NCBI RefSeq assembly: GCF_900156095.1
Contig: NZ_FTMJ01000007.1
Span: forward strand, 124,001-188,000
Direction: 5' to 3'
From: Aeromonas sp. RU39B
Lineage (GTDB): Bacteria; Pseudomonadota; Gammaproteobacteria; Enterobacterales; Aeromonadaceae
Length of the DNA stretch: 64,000 nucleotides
The notes under the pieces were generated by a model. The model had not been told where the DNA came from. It did no database searches and was given only the letters and a program-made list of their open reading frames with translations. This document shows positions 1 to 11,581 of the stretch, in pieces (within the stretch, counting starts at the first letter, position 1; the number at the start of each line of letters is the position of its first letter). Position numbers and translations under genes: made by a program.

Positions 1-1265
1 TCGCCTTGACGCTGGTCAGCCTGATCACTGCGTTGGCGACTGGAGTGACCTATGACCAGGTCATCCCGACACTGCTGAGCGGCTTTGGGGCCACGCTGGC
101 CTCGGTTGCCTTGCTGGTGGGTCTCGGCGCCATGATTGGCCGGATCCTCGAGATGACCGGTGGCGCCAAAGTGCTGGCCGATACCCTGATTAACCGTTTC
201 GGACCGCACCGTGCACCGATGGCGTTGGGTGTGGCTTCCCTGATGTTCGGGTTCCCCATCTTCTTTGATGCGGGCCTAATCGTGATGCTGCCGATCATCT
301 TTAGTGTGGCAAAACAGTTCGGTGGCTCGGTGCTCAAATATGCCCTGCCATCGGCCGGTGCCTTTGCGGTGATGCATGCCTTTTTGCCGCCCCATCCGGG
401 CCCGGTTGCCGCCAGTGAACTGCTGGGTGCCAACATTGGTTTGCTGACTGTCGTTGGGCTGCTGGTTGCCATCCCGACCTGGTATATCGGTGCCTATCTG
501 TTTGGTCTGTGGGCCGGTAAAAAGTTCGAGATCCCGCTGCCAGCGACCTATGTAGCCGACGAGCAGGTCAAGCACACCAATGCGCCGAGTTTTGGTCAGG
601 TTATCTCGGTGCTCTTGTTGCCGCTGGTGCTGATCTTCATGGATACCGGGCTTAACACCCTCGGCGCCATGGGCATTGTCGACAAGAGTGCCCACTGGGT
701 GAACATACTTCGAATGGTGGGTAAAACCCCGGTGGCGCTGCTGATCACCGTGATGTACTCCCTTTGGATGTTCCGCCTGACCCAGGGCAAGGTTCAGCTC
801 GAGAAGTTCTGTAACGACGCACTCGGTCCGGTTTGTGCGGTGATTCTGGTGACCGGTGCCGGTGGTATGTTTGGCGGTGTGCTGCGTGCCAGTGGCATTG
901 GTGCTGCCTTGGCGGATGTACTCTCCGATACCGGCATGCCGGTCATTCTGGCCGCCTTCCTGGTTGCCACTGCACTGCGGGTGGCGCAAGGCTCTGCGAC
1001 CGTGGCGTTGACCACTACGGCAGCCCTGATGGCGCCAACCGTGGCAGCTACTGCCGGGCTCAGTGAACTGGATCTGACCTTTATCGTGATCGCCATTGCC
1101 GGCGGCTCGACTGTGCTGTCGCACTTTAATGATTCCGGCTTCTGGCTGGTGGGGCGCTTCCTTGGCATGGACGAGAAAACCACCCTTAAAACCTGGACTG
1201 TAATGGAAACCCTTTTAGGAACGGTGTCGTTCACGATTGTGGCACTGGCCAGCATCGTGTTCTAA
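1..1265 (+). CDS. GntP-family gluconate/organic acid permease (5' end outside window)
   Basis: Inner-membrane secondary transporter of the GntP (gluconate:H+ symporter) family, importing gluconate or a related sugar acid. About 420 codons are visible, almost entirely hydrophobic helices. The conserved segments GFPIFFDAGL (near position 250) and PPHPGPVAA (near 388) are hallmarks of the family. The reading frame is open through the left edge and the first in-window candidate start (TTG at 6) lies inside conserved family sequence, so the true start is upstream and roughly 20-30 residues are missing. Family members are about 440-450 residues long. The exact substrate (gluconate, idonate, fructuronate) cannot be read from the sequence. 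A hairpin follows the stop, suggesting the end of a transcript. Confidence 0.9.
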   Translation, partial: ALTLVSLITALATGVTYDQVIPTLLSGFGATLASVALLVGLGAMIGRILEMTGGAKVLADTLINRFGPHRAPMALGVASLMFGFPIFFDAGLIVMLPIIFSVAKQFGGSVLKYALPSAGAFAVMHAFLPPHPGPVAASELLGANIGLLTVVGLLVAIPTWYIGAYLFGLWAGKKFEIPLPATYVADEQVKHTNAPSFGQVISVLLLPLVLIFMDTGLNTLGAMGIVDKSAHWVNILRMVGKTPVALLITVMYSLWMFRLTQGKVQLEKFCNDALGPVCAVILVTGAGGMFGGVLRASGIGAALADVLSDTGMPVILAAFLVATALRVAQGSATVALTTTAALMAPTVAATAGLSELDLTFIVIAIAGGSTVLSHFNDSGFWLVGRFLGMDEKTTLKTWTVMETLLGTVSFTIVALASIVF

Positions 1266-1271
1266 CCAGAG

Positions 1272-1307
1272 AACGACAGGGTCGGGTCCAAACCGGCCCT
1301 GTTGTTC
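1272..1307 (+). terminator. Hairpin terminator after the GntP-family permease
   Basis: A 14-bp stem with two G-U pairs (1272-1285 with 1294-1307) begins seven bases after the stop codon. The following bases are T-rich but interrupted (ctgttgtctg), so termination may be partial. Confidence 0.5.
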
Positions 1308-1423
1308 TGTTGTCTGTATCGACTTTTTATCGATTCTTGCTTGGGAGCAGAGCCACACGTTGCTAGAATTGCCCATTCCTCGTTTCGAGTGGAACGTGTA
1401 ACGCAGTGATTTCAGGTCTTTCT

Positions 1424-2773
1424 ATGCATTTTCCGGCTCATTACCGACAGCTGCTTGAACAGCTTCCCAAGATCGCCGTAGCGGCTGATCGTGTTGACGT
1501 GCTCTACAGCGCCAAAGATTTCAAGCAGCGCATTCTCTCCCTGATTGAGCAGGCGACCGTGCGCATCTATCTGGTGGCGCTCTATCTGCAAGATGACGCT
1601 GCCGGGCGTGAAATCCTGGCTGCCCTGTATGCCGCCAAGGCGCGCAATCCGGCGCTGGATGTGAAGGTGTTCGTCGATTTCCACCGTGCCCAGCGCGGCC
1701 TGATTGGCAAAGGTGCCCAAGGCGGCAATCATCTGCTTTATCAGGCGCAGGCTGCCGAGCACAAAGAACACATCGAGATTTACGGCGTACCGGTTAAAGG
1801 GCGCGAGCTGCTGGGGGTGCTGCACCTCAAGGGCTTTATCTTCGATGACAGCGTGCTCTATTCGGGCGCCAGTCTCAACGATGTCTACCTGCATCAGCAG
1901 GATCGCTACCGTTTCGACCGCTATCACCAGATTCAGAGTGCTGAACTGGCTGGCGCCATGGTGCGCTACGTGAACGATTATTTTCTCACCAGCGAGGCGG
2001 TGCAGCGACTGGATCGTCCGGCTGTGCCCACCGCCAAGCAGCTCAAGGGCGCGATCCGCCGCTTCAAGGGGATGTTGGCCAGCAGTCACTATCACTTTAA
2101 CTCCGGCCTGGCCGGTGAGGGCGAAGTGGCGGTGACGCCGTTGGTCGGTCTTGGCAAACGCCGCAACGAGCTCAACTGGATGATCCGCAATCTGGTGCGC
2201 AGCTGCGAGCGCGAGATCTTTATCTGCACGCCTTATTTCAACCTGCCCAAAGAGCTGGCCCGTGATATCGAGCGGCTGCTGCGTTATGGCAAGCGGGTCA
2301 CCATAGTGGTGGGTGACAAGACCGCGAACGATTTCTACATTCCGCCGGAAGAGAAGTTTTCGACCATCGGTGGTTTGCCTTATCTGTATGAGGCGAACCT
2401 GCGCAAGTTTGCCCAGCGTAATCAGCGCTTTATCGACAACGGTCTGCTCAATATGCAGCTCTGGTGTCACGAGCGTCACTCCTATCACCTGAAGGGCATG
2501 TTCGTCGATGGTGAATGGGCGCTGTTGACCGGTAACAACCTCAACCCGCGCGCCTGGGCACTGGATCTGGAAAACGGCATTCTGGTGCAGGATAGCCAGC
2601 GTCTGCTCGGCGAACGCTTTGGCCGTGAGAAAGAGAATATCCTGCAGCATACCCGCCGGGTGGCCCACTTCGATGACGTGGAGCAGATCAGTGATTATCC
2701 GGAGCAGGTGCGTCGCCTGCTGGCGCGTATCCACCGGGTCAAGGCTCACCTGTTGCTCAAGCGCATCATCTGA
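1424..2773 (+). CDS. pssA: CDP-diacylglycerol-serine O-phosphatidyltransferase (phosphatidylserine synthase)
   Basis: Makes phosphatidylserine from CDP-diacylglycerol and L-serine, the committed step to phosphatidylethanolamine; family members associate with the inner face of the cytoplasmic membrane. The 449-residue protein has the two HKD motifs of the phospholipase D superfamily: HLKGFIFDD starting near residue 134 with SGASLND after it, and HLKGMFVDG near residue 355 followed by TGNNLNPRAW. Length matches E. coli PssA (451). A GTG six codons upstream (1406) is in frame, but the ATG at 1424 gives the family-typical N-terminus (MHFPAHYRQLLEQLPKI) and has a weak caggt Shine-Dalgarno. The gene stands alone between two hairpin terminators. 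Confidence 0.95.
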   Translation: MHFPAHYRQLLEQLPKIAVAADRVDVLYSAKDFKQRILSLIEQATVRIYLVALYLQDDAAGREILAALYAAKARNPALDVKVFVDFHRAQRGLIGKGAQGGNHLLYQAQAAEHKEHIEIYGVPVKGRELLGVLHLKGFIFDDSVLYSGASLNDVYLHQQDRYRFDRYHQIQSAELAGAMVRYVNDYFLTSEAVQRLDRPAVPTAKQLKGAIRRFKGMLASSHYHFNSGLAGEGEVAVTPLVGLGKRRNELNWMIRNLVRSCEREIFICTPYFNLPKELARDIERLLRYGKRVTIVVGDKTANDFYIPPEEKFSTIGGLPYLYEANLRKFAQRNQRFIDNGLLNMQLWCHERHSYHLKGMFVDGEWALLTGNNLNPRAWALDLENGILVQDSQRLLGERFGREKENILQHTRRVAHFDDVEQISDYPEQVRRLLARIHRVKAHLLLKRII

Positions 2774-2804
2774 TTTGGCCCGTCAGGGCACCCCGACCAC
2801 ATTC

Positions 2805-2837
2805 CAAAGGCCTCCCGTTTTCGGCAGGCCTTTGTTA
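2805..2837 (+). terminator. Intrinsic terminator after pssA
   Basis: Perfect 9-bp stem caaaggcct/aggcctttg (2805-2813 with 2826-2834), with further internal ccg/cgg pairing across a short loop, followed by ttattc. Confidence 0.7.
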
Positions 2838-2877
2838 TTCTCTGGACATATTTACAGTATCGTCGGGCATCTGGTTG

Positions 2878-4947
<2,070 letters not shown>

Positions 4948-4976
4948 TTGCGACCAGAATCCCGGGAGGAGAAGCG

Positions 4977-7103
4977 ATGAAGTCCTGGCTACGAGCCCTC
5001 ATGTACACCTTTGCCTTCCTGATGCTGCTCATCTGGGTTGCCTTAGGGCTGTTTGATGCCGATCGCGCCAAGGAGCCGCTGGCCCGCTGGTTATCGACCC
5101 AAAGCGGAGAGCCGGTCACCATCGGCAAGTTGATGTTCAATCCACTGCACCCCTACACCCTGCTTGCCGAGCAGGTGAAGGTGGGCAATGCCCTGACACT
5201 CGACAAGCTCTATGTGGAAGTGGAGTCGGTGGACTGGCTGCAGCGCGATGTGCGACTGGCACACCTTGATTTGATTCGCCCACAAATCACCCTGCCCTTG
5301 CCGGAAGGGCTGCCGACGCTACCGATCAATCGCCTCAGCGTGGCCGATGGCCGTATCGATCGCCTCTCCTTGAGTGGGCCGCTGGGCAAGGTGACGGGCC
5401 TTTCAGCCGGGATCCGCGACTGGCAGCTGATCGATCAGGGTCACCCTCCGCAGGCTAATCTCACTCTTTCTATCAATGCGCTGGAAACGCCCTGGCTGGC
5501 CCTGTCACGACTCTCTTTGACCGGCCGGTTGGAGGGGCAGAAGCTGTCGGTAGACAAGCTGGTGGCCAACGCCTTTGATGGCATGCTCGAAACCGACATG
5601 GTGCTCGACTGGGGGGCGCGCAGCCTGCAGCTCGATCGCTTCAAGGCCACTGGCATGAACATCGAGCTGGGCGATCTCAACAAATTGCAGTTTCCGCTCG
5701 ATCAGGTCTCCATCAGCCACGGTGAGCTGGTGCAGGTCAGCCTCAATGCGCTGACCCAGTCCATTGGCCTTAACGACATCAATGTGAGCCTTGGCGGCAT
5801 TGAGTGGCAGCGTGGCCAGAGCCCAACCGGTTTTATCCATGGCTCGCTTGGCGAAATCGGCAGTGGCTTGTTTCAGCTCGAAGGGATCAATGCAGACTTT
5901 GCCATGTATCCGGATCGCATCGATGCCGAGCTCAAGGGCAAGGCCTATGATGGCGATTTCAACCTTGAGCTAAGCGCCGCACCGGCTCGCTCGGAATGGA
6001 CCATCAAGGATCTCACCCTGAGCGGCATGGAAGTCTCGCTGCCCGAGGGGTGGTGGCAGTCATGGCAGAGCTGGCGCCCGTCGCGCCTCGATGTGCGCCG
6101 CATTGCGCTGGATCGGATGCGGGTGCTCTCGTTTGACGACGCGGTGCCGCTGTCGCTGATCAACTGGCAGCTGTTTCTTAACGATGCTCGTCTGCAGGAC
6201 AACCAAGTGGTGCCGCTGATTGGCCGCGCCCGTCTCGAAAGTCACTGGGAAGAGCTGGTGTGGGACGGCCTGTCGAGCCGCAAGGGTGAGCTGCTGCTCG
6301 AACTCACTCCCGAGCAGTGGCAGCTGCGCAATCTGGAAAGTGGCCTGCCTGATGATGGGCATCTCAAGCTGGCCGGTAACTGGGGAGTTGTGGCTGGCCA
6401 GACCGGGCGCATCACCCTTGATGGAAAAAAACTGGATCTGGAGCAGTGGGGCAAGATTACCCACTCGCCGGTATCGTGGGCTGGCAAGGGCGATCTGGCG
6501 CTGGATCTGCAAAGCAGTGACAGCAGCCGCTGGCGCGAGAACCTGACCGGTCCGTTCAGTCTCACTCTTGATGAGCCCTTCTGGGAGGGAGTCAAGATTG
6601 ATCCTCTGCTCGATCAATGGTTTAGCCAAAAGGCAGCACCATCACTCGATGTGGCTGCCCTGTGGAAAGCGATGCAGCAGGGGGATACCCCGTTCTACCG
6701 GATTGCCCTCAAAGGACAGGCTAGTGCTGGCAAGCTGACTCTCGATGGCGGGGCGGGGACGACCATCACCCACCTGATTGCCGCGCGGGGTCAGGTTGAT
6801 TTGACGACCCAGCAGTGGGGCATCGATCTCGGCGTGTTGAACCGTCAGGGCTGCGCCGAGCTGGTCAGCGAGTGGCGTGGCCCCTGGCGCGAACCAACCG
6901 TCGCCTGGCGTTTCCCGGCCGAGAAGAGTGAATGCAGCTGGAACCGGTTGGGCGTGCCTTTCCCGGATCAGGGCCGTGCCGGCAGATTGCGTCAGGTTGA
7001 CGACGAGACGGCCGCGGCGGCGCCGTCAGCCGAGCTGGCCAGTCAGCCGACCCCTGCCAGTAAGGTGGCAGAGGCCGTCAGTGCCGCCAGCAGCGTGCAA
7101 TAA
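4977..7103 (+). CDS. AsmA-family membrane-anchored periplasmic protein
   Basis: Large 708-residue protein with one N-terminal membrane helix (about residues 7-27) and a long periplasmic region made of beta-strand-rich AsmA-type repeats, ending in an Ala/Pro-rich tail. AsmA-like proteins are thought to bridge the inner and outer membranes and help phospholipid transport; that role is inferred from the family, not seen here. A strong gggagg ribosome-binding site lies 7 bases before the ATG, and the gene starts 29 bp after recG, so co-transcription is likely. It converges with yiiD, leaving only 6 bp between stops. It could equally be described as a DUF748/AsmA-like protein. Confidence 0.75.
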   Translation: MKSWLRALMYTFAFLMLLIWVALGLFDADRAKEPLARWLSTQSGEPVTIGKLMFNPLHPYTLLAEQVKVGNALTLDKLYVEVESVDWLQRDVRLAHLDLIRPQITLPLPEGLPTLPINRLSVADGRIDRLSLSGPLGKVTGLSAGIRDWQLIDQGHPPQANLTLSINALETPWLALSRLSLTGRLEGQKLSVDKLVANAFDGMLETDMVLDWGARSLQLDRFKATGMNIELGDLNKLQFPLDQVSISHGELVQVSLNALTQSIGLNDINVSLGGIEWQRGQSPTGFIHGSLGEIGSGLFQLEGINADFAMYPDRIDAELKGKAYDGDFNLELSAAPARSEWTIKDLTLSGMEVSLPEGWWQSWQSWRPSRLDVRRIALDRMRVLSFDDAVPLSLINWQLFLNDARLQDNQVVPLIGRARLESHWEELVWDGLSSRKGELLLELTPEQWQLRNLESGLPDDGHLKLAGNWGVVAGQTGRITLDGKKLDLEQWGKITHSPVSWAGKGDLALDLQSSDSSRWRENLTGPFSLTLDEPFWEGVKIDPLLDQWFSQKAAPSLDVAALWKAMQQGDTPFYRIALKGQASAGKLTLDGGAGTTITHLIAARGQVDLTTQQWGIDLGVLNRQGCAELVSEWRGPWREPTVAWRFPAEKSECSWNRLGVPFPDQGRAGRLRQVDDETAAAAPSAELASQPTPASKVAEAVSAASSVQ

Positions 7104-7109
7104 GGATAA

Positions 7110-8012
7110 TCAGATCTTGCGAACCGGCTGCACCACGTAGTGGCCGGTAAACTCGGCAGCCAGCTTGTCACCGCTGTAGAGCTGAATCGCCAACCCGAAG
7201 CGGGCTGCTTCGCCACCGCGCAGTGGCATCAGCACTGCCGGTAATCCTTCCCGGGCGACCCGGGCTTCCGGGTATTCGTCTATTTGGCGGTAGTAGCGGA
7301 TATTGCCCTCTTCCAGCACGGTATCGCCAACCAGCCCGACCTCTTTGAGCTGCAGCCAGATCAGGCCCCAGCCGGCCAGCACGCACATACCATAGGCGCT
7401 GCCAGCGAACATGGTATCGTGCACGTTCTGGTTAGCGGCCAGGTTGGCAGTGAGGTGGAAGGTCTGGCCGTCATAATGGGTGATGTTGATGCCCATTCGG
7501 TCGCACATGGGAATACCACGGGACCAGCGGGTGGCCAGATCCTGGCACCACTCGGAGCGATAGCGGATAGTCTGTAGCGGGGTCAGTGATTTGATCATCT
7601 GACGATGGGGGATGTGGCCGAGGGTCATCGGGCCACCACCCACTTCAAGGAAGCCGCACTTGCGGTAGAATTCCACCGCTTCCTGGCGGGCGTTCATCAC
7701 CAGACGTTTGACATTTTCCTGGCGCGCCAGCTCTTCGAGATCCTCGACCATAAGGCTGCCCAGCCCCAGTCCACGGAACTCGGGCTGAATCGCCATAAAG
7801 CGGATCTGTGCCTCGTCACCACCGATAAACAGGCGACCGACCGCGACGGGGCGACCTTCAGGGGTCAGCATCATGCGGTGCAGCGACACCGTGTCATATT
7901 CGTCACGTTCGGAGCCAAGCGGCAGGTTGAAAGGCTTGCGCAGCAGTTCCCAGCGCAGCAGATAGTAGGCGTCGAGCTCGGCGTCGGTTTGCGGGGTGAC
8001 CACCCGGTACAT
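7110..8012 (-). CDS. yiiD: YiiD-like fused GNAT acetyltransferase / hotdog thioesterase
   Basis: Two-domain cytosolic protein of 300 residues. The N-terminal half (about 1-145) is a GNAT acyltransferase with the acetyl-CoA loop QPEFRGLGLGSLMVEDL and FYRKCGF. The C-terminal half (about 150-300) matches the YiiD-type hotdog thioesterase region, with NLAANQNVHDTMFAGS. This domain order is that of E. coli YiiD (329 residues), which has been linked to fatty-acid initiation through acetyl-ACP; that function is carried over from family knowledge with caution. An aaggaa ribosome-binding site precedes the ATG. The gene is divergent from the neighbouring methyltransferase-like gene, with 37 bp between starts. 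Confidence 0.85.
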   Translation of the reverse strand: MYRVVTPQTDAELDAYYLLRWELLRKPFNLPLGSERDEYDTVSLHRMMLTPEGRPVAVGRLFIGGDEAQIRFMAIQPEFRGLGLGSLMVEDLEELARQENVKRLVMNARQEAVEFYRKCGFLEVGGGPMTLGHIPHRQMIKSLTPLQTIRYRSEWCQDLATRWSRGIPMCDRMGINITHYDGQTFHLTANLAANQNVHDTMFAGSAYGMCVLAGWGLIWLQLKEVGLVGDTVLEEGNIRYYRQIDEYPEARVAREGLPAVLMPLRGGEAARFGLAIQLYSGDKLAAEFTGHYVVQPVRKI

Positions 8013-8049
8013 GAACCATTCCTTGGATTAAACTGGAGGGAAACCCATC

Positions 8050-8721
8050 TTGCCGTGCAATGCCATGAACTTCAATCTGGAAGGGCGCCACGCCGACACT
8101 ATGCTGCATCTCTCCTGCCGGCTGGGGCGGCGCCTCTGCGTCCTTGAAAACGAGCAGCATCGCTGGCTCGAAATCGACGGAGTGGTGCAGTCGGTACGCA
8201 GTCATGGTGACCCATCCCGCTTGTGCCTGCCGCATCAGGATCTGCTGGTGCAGTGGTTACCCGAGCAAGCAAGCCGGATCCTTGAGCTGGGGCTGGGCGG
8301 TGGTGACATGATTCGCCACTTGGCCGGGCGTTGGCCGGCGGCCGAGCTGCACTGCGTCGATTTAGATGACGAGGTGATTGAGCTCTATCGCCACTATTTT
8401 CAGGGGGAGGAGCGCCCGGCGCTGCATCTGCAGGAGGCTCACGCCTTCTTGCTGCAGGCTGATGGTCGGTTCGATCTGATCTTGCTCGATCTGTTCAGCC
8501 AGGATGGCAACCCGCCCCTGCTGTTTCAGCCGGGGATCTACCAGATATTGCGTGAACGGCTGGCTGGGCGACTGCTGATTAACTTGCTGCCGCGCACCGG
8601 GCTTGAGCTGGAGCGGGTGCTCTCGCTGTGTGAACGCTGGTTGAGCCCGGCGCGGGTGTGGCCACTGCCCGGCTATCGCAACTGCATCCTAATGCTCGAC
8701 TATCCGGGCCAGATGTCATAG
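8050..8721 (+). CDS. Spermidine-synthase-like methyltransferase-fold protein
   Basis: A 223-residue protein with a Rossmann-type nucleotide/SAM fold: ILELGLGGGDMIRHL near residue 77 is the glycine-rich motif I, followed by ELHCVDLDDEVI (motif II acidic residue) and DLILLDLFSQDG. This resembles the spermidine synthase superfamily (polyamine aminopropyltransferase fold), but the protein is shorter than SpeE (about 288) and lacks its N-terminal beta domain, so aminopropyl transfer is doubtful. Start choice: a good ggaggg at 8035-8040 lies 9 bases before TTG 8050, whereas ATG 8065 has no ribosome-binding site, so TTG is favoured. The actual substrate is unknown. Confidence 0.7.
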   Translation: MPCNAMNFNLEGRHADTMLHLSCRLGRRLCVLENEQHRWLEIDGVVQSVRSHGDPSRLCLPHQDLLVQWLPEQASRILELGLGGGDMIRHLAGRWPAAELHCVDLDDEVIELYRHYFQGEERPALHLQEAHAFLLQADGRFDLILLDLFSQDGNPPLLFQPGIYQILRERLAGRLLINLLPRTGLELERVLSLCERWLSPARVWPLPGYRNCILMLDYPGQMS

Positions 8722-8727
8722 CGGGTA

Positions 8728-9165
8728 TCAGACCTGCAGCCAGAAGGTGGTCGGCCCCACATTATTGAGCGATACCTGCATGTCAGCAGCAAAGCGGCCG
8801 GTTTCGGTCGGCATGCCTGACAGGCGTGACTGCTCGACAAAGTAGTCATACAACCGCTCGGCGTCGCTCGGGTGAGCGCCGGTGGAGAAGCCCGGACGCA
8901 TTCCCTTACGGGTATCGGCGGCCAGCGTGAATTGAGAGACGATCAGCAGGCTGCCGCCGGTCTGCTCCACATTCAGATTCATCTTGCCGTCCGCATCGGG
9001 GAAGATCCGGTAACCGCGCACCTTGTGCAGCAGCTTGTCGGCATGGGTTTCGGTATCGCCCTGCTCGACGCCGAGCAGCACCAGCAAACCGGGGCCGATG
9101 GCGCCTGCTACTTGGTTGTCGATGGTGACGCTCGCTTCGCTCACCCGCTGAATCAGTGCAATCAC
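8728..9165 (-). CDS. dtd: D-aminoacyl-tRNA deacylase
   Basis: Removes D-amino acids (and mischarged glycine) from tRNAs, a cytosolic translation proofreading enzyme that acts as a homodimer. The 145-residue protein contains [17 protein letters not shown], with the catalytic-pocket SQFTLA segment, and the C-terminal GPTTFWLQV. Length equals E. coli Dtd (145). The open frame runs seven codons further upstream, but GTG at 9165 gives the family N-terminus [13 protein letters not shown] and has a gggag ribosome-binding site 8 bases before it, so GTG is chosen. It lies downstream of metA but a terminator hairpin separates them. Confidence 0.95.
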   Translation of the reverse strand: MIALIQRVSEASVTIDNQVAGAIGPGLLVLLGVEQGDTETHADKLLHKVRGYRIFPDADGKMNLNVEQTGGSLLIVSQFTLAADTRKGMRPGFSTGAHPSDAERLYDYFVEQSRLSGMPTETGRFAADMQVSLNNVGPTTFWLQV

Positions 9166-9183
9166 AGTTAACGCTCCCGCAAT

Positions 9184-9214
9184 CAAACAAAACGCCGAGC
9201 ATAACAGCCCGGCG
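9184..9214 (-). terminator. Intrinsic terminator of metA
   Basis: Read on the minus strand: acgccg, one mismatch, gc, loop tgttat, gc, cggcgt, then ttttgttt. Stem arms are 9206-9214 and 9192-9200. This ends metA before dtd. Confidence 0.8.
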
Positions 9215-9236
9215 TCGTTGGGTCTGCCCTTGGCGT

Positions 9237-10181
9237 TTAGTTCTTGTTGCCGTAGGTAAACACCTTGCCGATGTCTTCCAGCCGATAGCTGGTGAGCTGG
9301 TAGACGTAGTAGTTGAGCCAGTTGGTAAACAGCAGATGGCCGTGGCTGCGCCAGCTGGCGCGCGGCGGCTGCGCCGGATCGTTGCCGGGGTAGTAGTTGA
9401 CCGGAATCTTGGGGTTGATACCGGCAGCCAGATCGCGTTGATACTCCTGATCCAGAGTCAAGGCGTCATATTCGGGGTGACCGGTGACAAACACCTGACG
9501 GCAATCCTGAGTGGCTGCCAGATAAACACCGGCCTCGTCCGATTCGGCAAAAATCTGGAGATCGGTGTGAGTGCGGATCAGCTCGCCATCGAAGGCGGCA
9601 TAGCGCGAGTGGGGTGCCAGGAATTCATCGTCAAAGCCGCGCAGCAGCGGTTCGTGATCGACCAGTCGGCGATGGTTGTAGACCCCGGACAGCTTCTCGC
9701 TGCGGGTCTGTTTTTCCATGCCGTACAGAACCTTGAGAGCGGCCTGTACCGCCCAACAAAGAAACAGGGTCGAGGTGGCGTGTTCGTGCGACCAGCGGAT
9801 GATCTCATCGATGCGCTCCCAATAGACCACATCTTCAAACTCCACCAGACCGAGCGGTGCGCCGGTGATGATCATGCCGTCATAGTTGTTGTGCCGAACC
9901 TGCTCGAAGTCGTGATAGAAGTTCTCGAGGTGAGCTTGCGGCGTATTGCGTGATTCACGGTCATCGATGCGCAGCAGATCCACATCCACCTGCAGGGGAG
10001 TATTGGAGAGCATGCGTAGCAGCTGAATTTCGGTTTCAATCTTCTTGGGCATGAGGTTGAGGATCAGCACCCGCAGCGGACGAATGTTCTGGGTGACGGC
10101 GCGCGATTCGGTCATCACGAAGATGTTCTCTTCGCTTAGAACGGTGGCGGCCGGCAGCTGATCCGAAATCTTGATTGGCAT
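9237..10181 (-). CDS. metA: Homoserine O-succinyltransferase
   Basis: First committed step of methionine synthesis: transfers succinyl from succinyl-CoA to homoserine. The 314-residue protein shows the catalytic cysteine in [14 protein letters not shown] (E. coli Cys142 equivalent), the His-Glu pair in VTGHPEYD, and GAPLGLVEF. It is slightly longer than E. coli MetA (309). A GTG two codons upstream (10187) is in frame, but an aggga Shine-Dalgarno lies directly against it and is well spaced for ATG 10181, which gives [12 protein letters not shown] candidate MetJ operator sits 27 bases upstream, so repression by MetJ with S-adenosylmethionine is likely. Whether the acyl donor is succinyl- or acetyl-CoA cannot be settled by eye. 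Confidence 0.96.
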   Translation of the reverse strand: MPIKISDQLPAATVLSEENIFVMTESRAVTQNIRPLRVLILNLMPKKIETEIQLLRMLSNTPLQVDVDLLRIDDRESRNTPQAHLENFYHDFEQVRHNNYDGMIITGAPLGLVEFEDVVYWERIDEIIRWSHEHATSTLFLCWAVQAALKVLYGMEKQTRSEKLSGVYNHRRLVDHEPLLRGFDDEFLAPHSRYAAFDGELIRTHTDLQIFAESDEAGVYLAATQDCRQVFVTGHPEYDALTLDQEYQRDLAAGINPKIPVNYYPGNDPAQPPRASWRSHGHLLFTNWLNYYVYQLTSYRLEDIGKVFTYGNKN

Positions 10182-10207
10182 GCTCACTCCCTGTACTACA
10201 TCAGTAA

Positions 10208-10231
10208 ATATGTCTGGACATCCAGAAGCCT
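10208..10231. promoter_or_regulatory. Candidate MetJ operator upstream of metA
   Basis: Three consecutive 8-mers, atatgtct, ggacatcc and agaagcct, match the met box AGACGTCT at 6, 5 and 6 of 8 positions. They end 27 bases before the metA start, where they would overlap the promoter. The core ATGTCTGGACATCCA recurs almost exactly before the SAM hydrolase gene at 42333. Confidence 0.6.
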
Positions 10232-10322
10232 ATTACAAACTAACCCGAGTGTCATCTATACCGTTGTCGCAAAAACGGGCTTTATCTAGCATTAGCGGTA
10301 ACGGGGCTGATATTCTCTTGGT

Positions 10323-11573
10323 ATGGCGGGCATCAAGATCTCTGTTGACCGATTACAGGTGGGTAATTATGTCTCGCTTCCTCTTGGCTGGCGGGAGCAC
10401 CCCTTTCTGTTCTCCAGCTTTCTGATCAAAGAGCAGGAGCAGATCGAACTGATTCGCCGGCTCGGCCTCAAACAGGTCGTTATCATCCCCGACAAGAGTG
10501 ACAAGCCGCCGCTGCCCTTGCAGGAAGCGCAGACTCACACTGTTGATAAGGAAGATGAATCAGCCCTGGCTGAACGTCAGGCAGCCATGCTGGCCGAGAA
10601 AGATCGCCGTATCGAGCAGCTGCAGCAGTACCGGCGCAGCCTGCAGCACTGTGAAAAGCAGTTCCAGCAATCGCTGGCGCAGGTGCGAGCACTGATGGGC
10701 AAGATCCAGAGCCGTCCGCTCAACGCTATCAGTGATGCTGAAGAGTTGGTGGTCAGCATGACCGAGCAGCTGCTCTCGGCCGATGAAATGGTGCTGCACC
10801 TGGTCTCCGACGGCGATGACGGTAACAACTTCTTCTTCCACTCCCTCAACGTCTGCGTGCTTAGCATGATGTTGGCGCGCGAGAGTGGCATGGAGGCCGA
10901 ACAGATCAATCTGGTCGGGCTTGGCGCCCTGTTCCACGACATCGGCAAGCTGAAAATTCCCAGCCAGATCCTGCGCAAGACCGAGCCGCTGACCATGCCC
11001 GAAATCAACTTGATGGCGCAGCATCCGCGCTATGGGCTGGAGCTACTCTCGCTGACCAAGAATTTCCCCGACGAGGCGCGTGGAATCGTGCTGCGCCACC
11101 ATGAATACCTCGATGGCAGCGGCTATCCGGACGGGCTGAAAGGCAACCAGATTGACCCACTCTCCCAGCTGGTATCGCTGGTTAACGAGTACGACAATCT
11201 GTGTCATGTGAAGTCGCGGGTGCCCTATTCGGCCCTCAGTAGCCTCTACAAACAGCGGCGCAGTCAGTTCAACGATCACTATTTGTCCAAACTGGTCCGC
11301 TTACTCGGACTCTATCCACCGGGTAGCGTGGTGCAGCTCTCCGATGGCCGGGTCGGGCTAGTGATGTCGATCAATGCCTCGCGGCTGCTCTATCCCTCTG
11401 TGCTAGTCTACGATGCACGGGTGCCGCGCCACGAAGCCGCCATCATCGATCTGGAGCAGGTGGGGCTAACCATTGCCAAGGTGATTCATCCCAAACGATT
11501 GCCGCCGGCCATTTTTGAATACCTCAACCCGCGAACCCGCATCAGTTATTACTTCGAACACGCCACCACGTGA
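10323..11573 (+). CDS. HD-GYP domain cyclic-di-GMP phosphodiesterase
   Basis: Predicted enzyme that degrades the second messenger c-di-GMP, favouring motility over biofilm. The 416-residue protein begins with a DUF3391-like region (MAGIKISVDRLQVGNYVSLPLGW), followed by a charged probable coiled coil (about 75-125) and an HD-GYP domain. The metal-binding HD pair is in FHDIGKLKIP (His205, Asp206), with HHEYLDGSGYPDG carrying the GYP signature at 267-269. No membrane helix is seen, so it should be cytosolic. The ribosome-binding site is weak. It is divergent from metA and followed with slight spacing by the cinA-like gene, so the two may be co-transcribed. Confidence 0.9.
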   Translation: MAGIKISVDRLQVGNYVSLPLGWREHPFLFSSFLIKEQEQIELIRRLGLKQVVIIPDKSDKPPLPLQEAQTHTVDKEDESALAERQAAMLAEKDRRIEQLQQYRRSLQHCEKQFQQSLAQVRALMGKIQSRPLNAISDAEELVVSMTEQLLSADEMVLHLVSDGDDGNNFFFHSLNVCVLSMMLARESGMEAEQINLVGLGALFHDIGKLKIPSQILRKTEPLTMPEINLMAQHPRYGLELLSLTKNFPDEARGIVLRHHEYLDGSGYPDGLKGNQIDPLSQLVSLVNEYDNLCHVKSRVPYSALSSLYKQRRSQFNDHYLSKLVRLLGLYPPGSVVQLSDGRVGLVMSINASRLLYPSVLVYDARVPRHEAAIIDLEQVGLTIAKVIHPKRLPPAIFEYLNPRTRISYYFEHATT

Positions 11574-11581
11574 GGACGTCC

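Noticed and set aside
8050-8721. A functional spermidine synthase
   Set aside because: The N-terminal domain of SpeE is missing and no speD gene is adjacent, so only a fold-level call is made.
8728-10181. metA and dtd as an operon
   Set aside because: A strong hairpin with a T-run lies between them and dtd has its own ribosome-binding site.
10182-10187. GTG 10187 as the metA start
   Set aside because: The Shine-Dalgarno abuts this codon; the spacing and family alignment favour ATG 10181.
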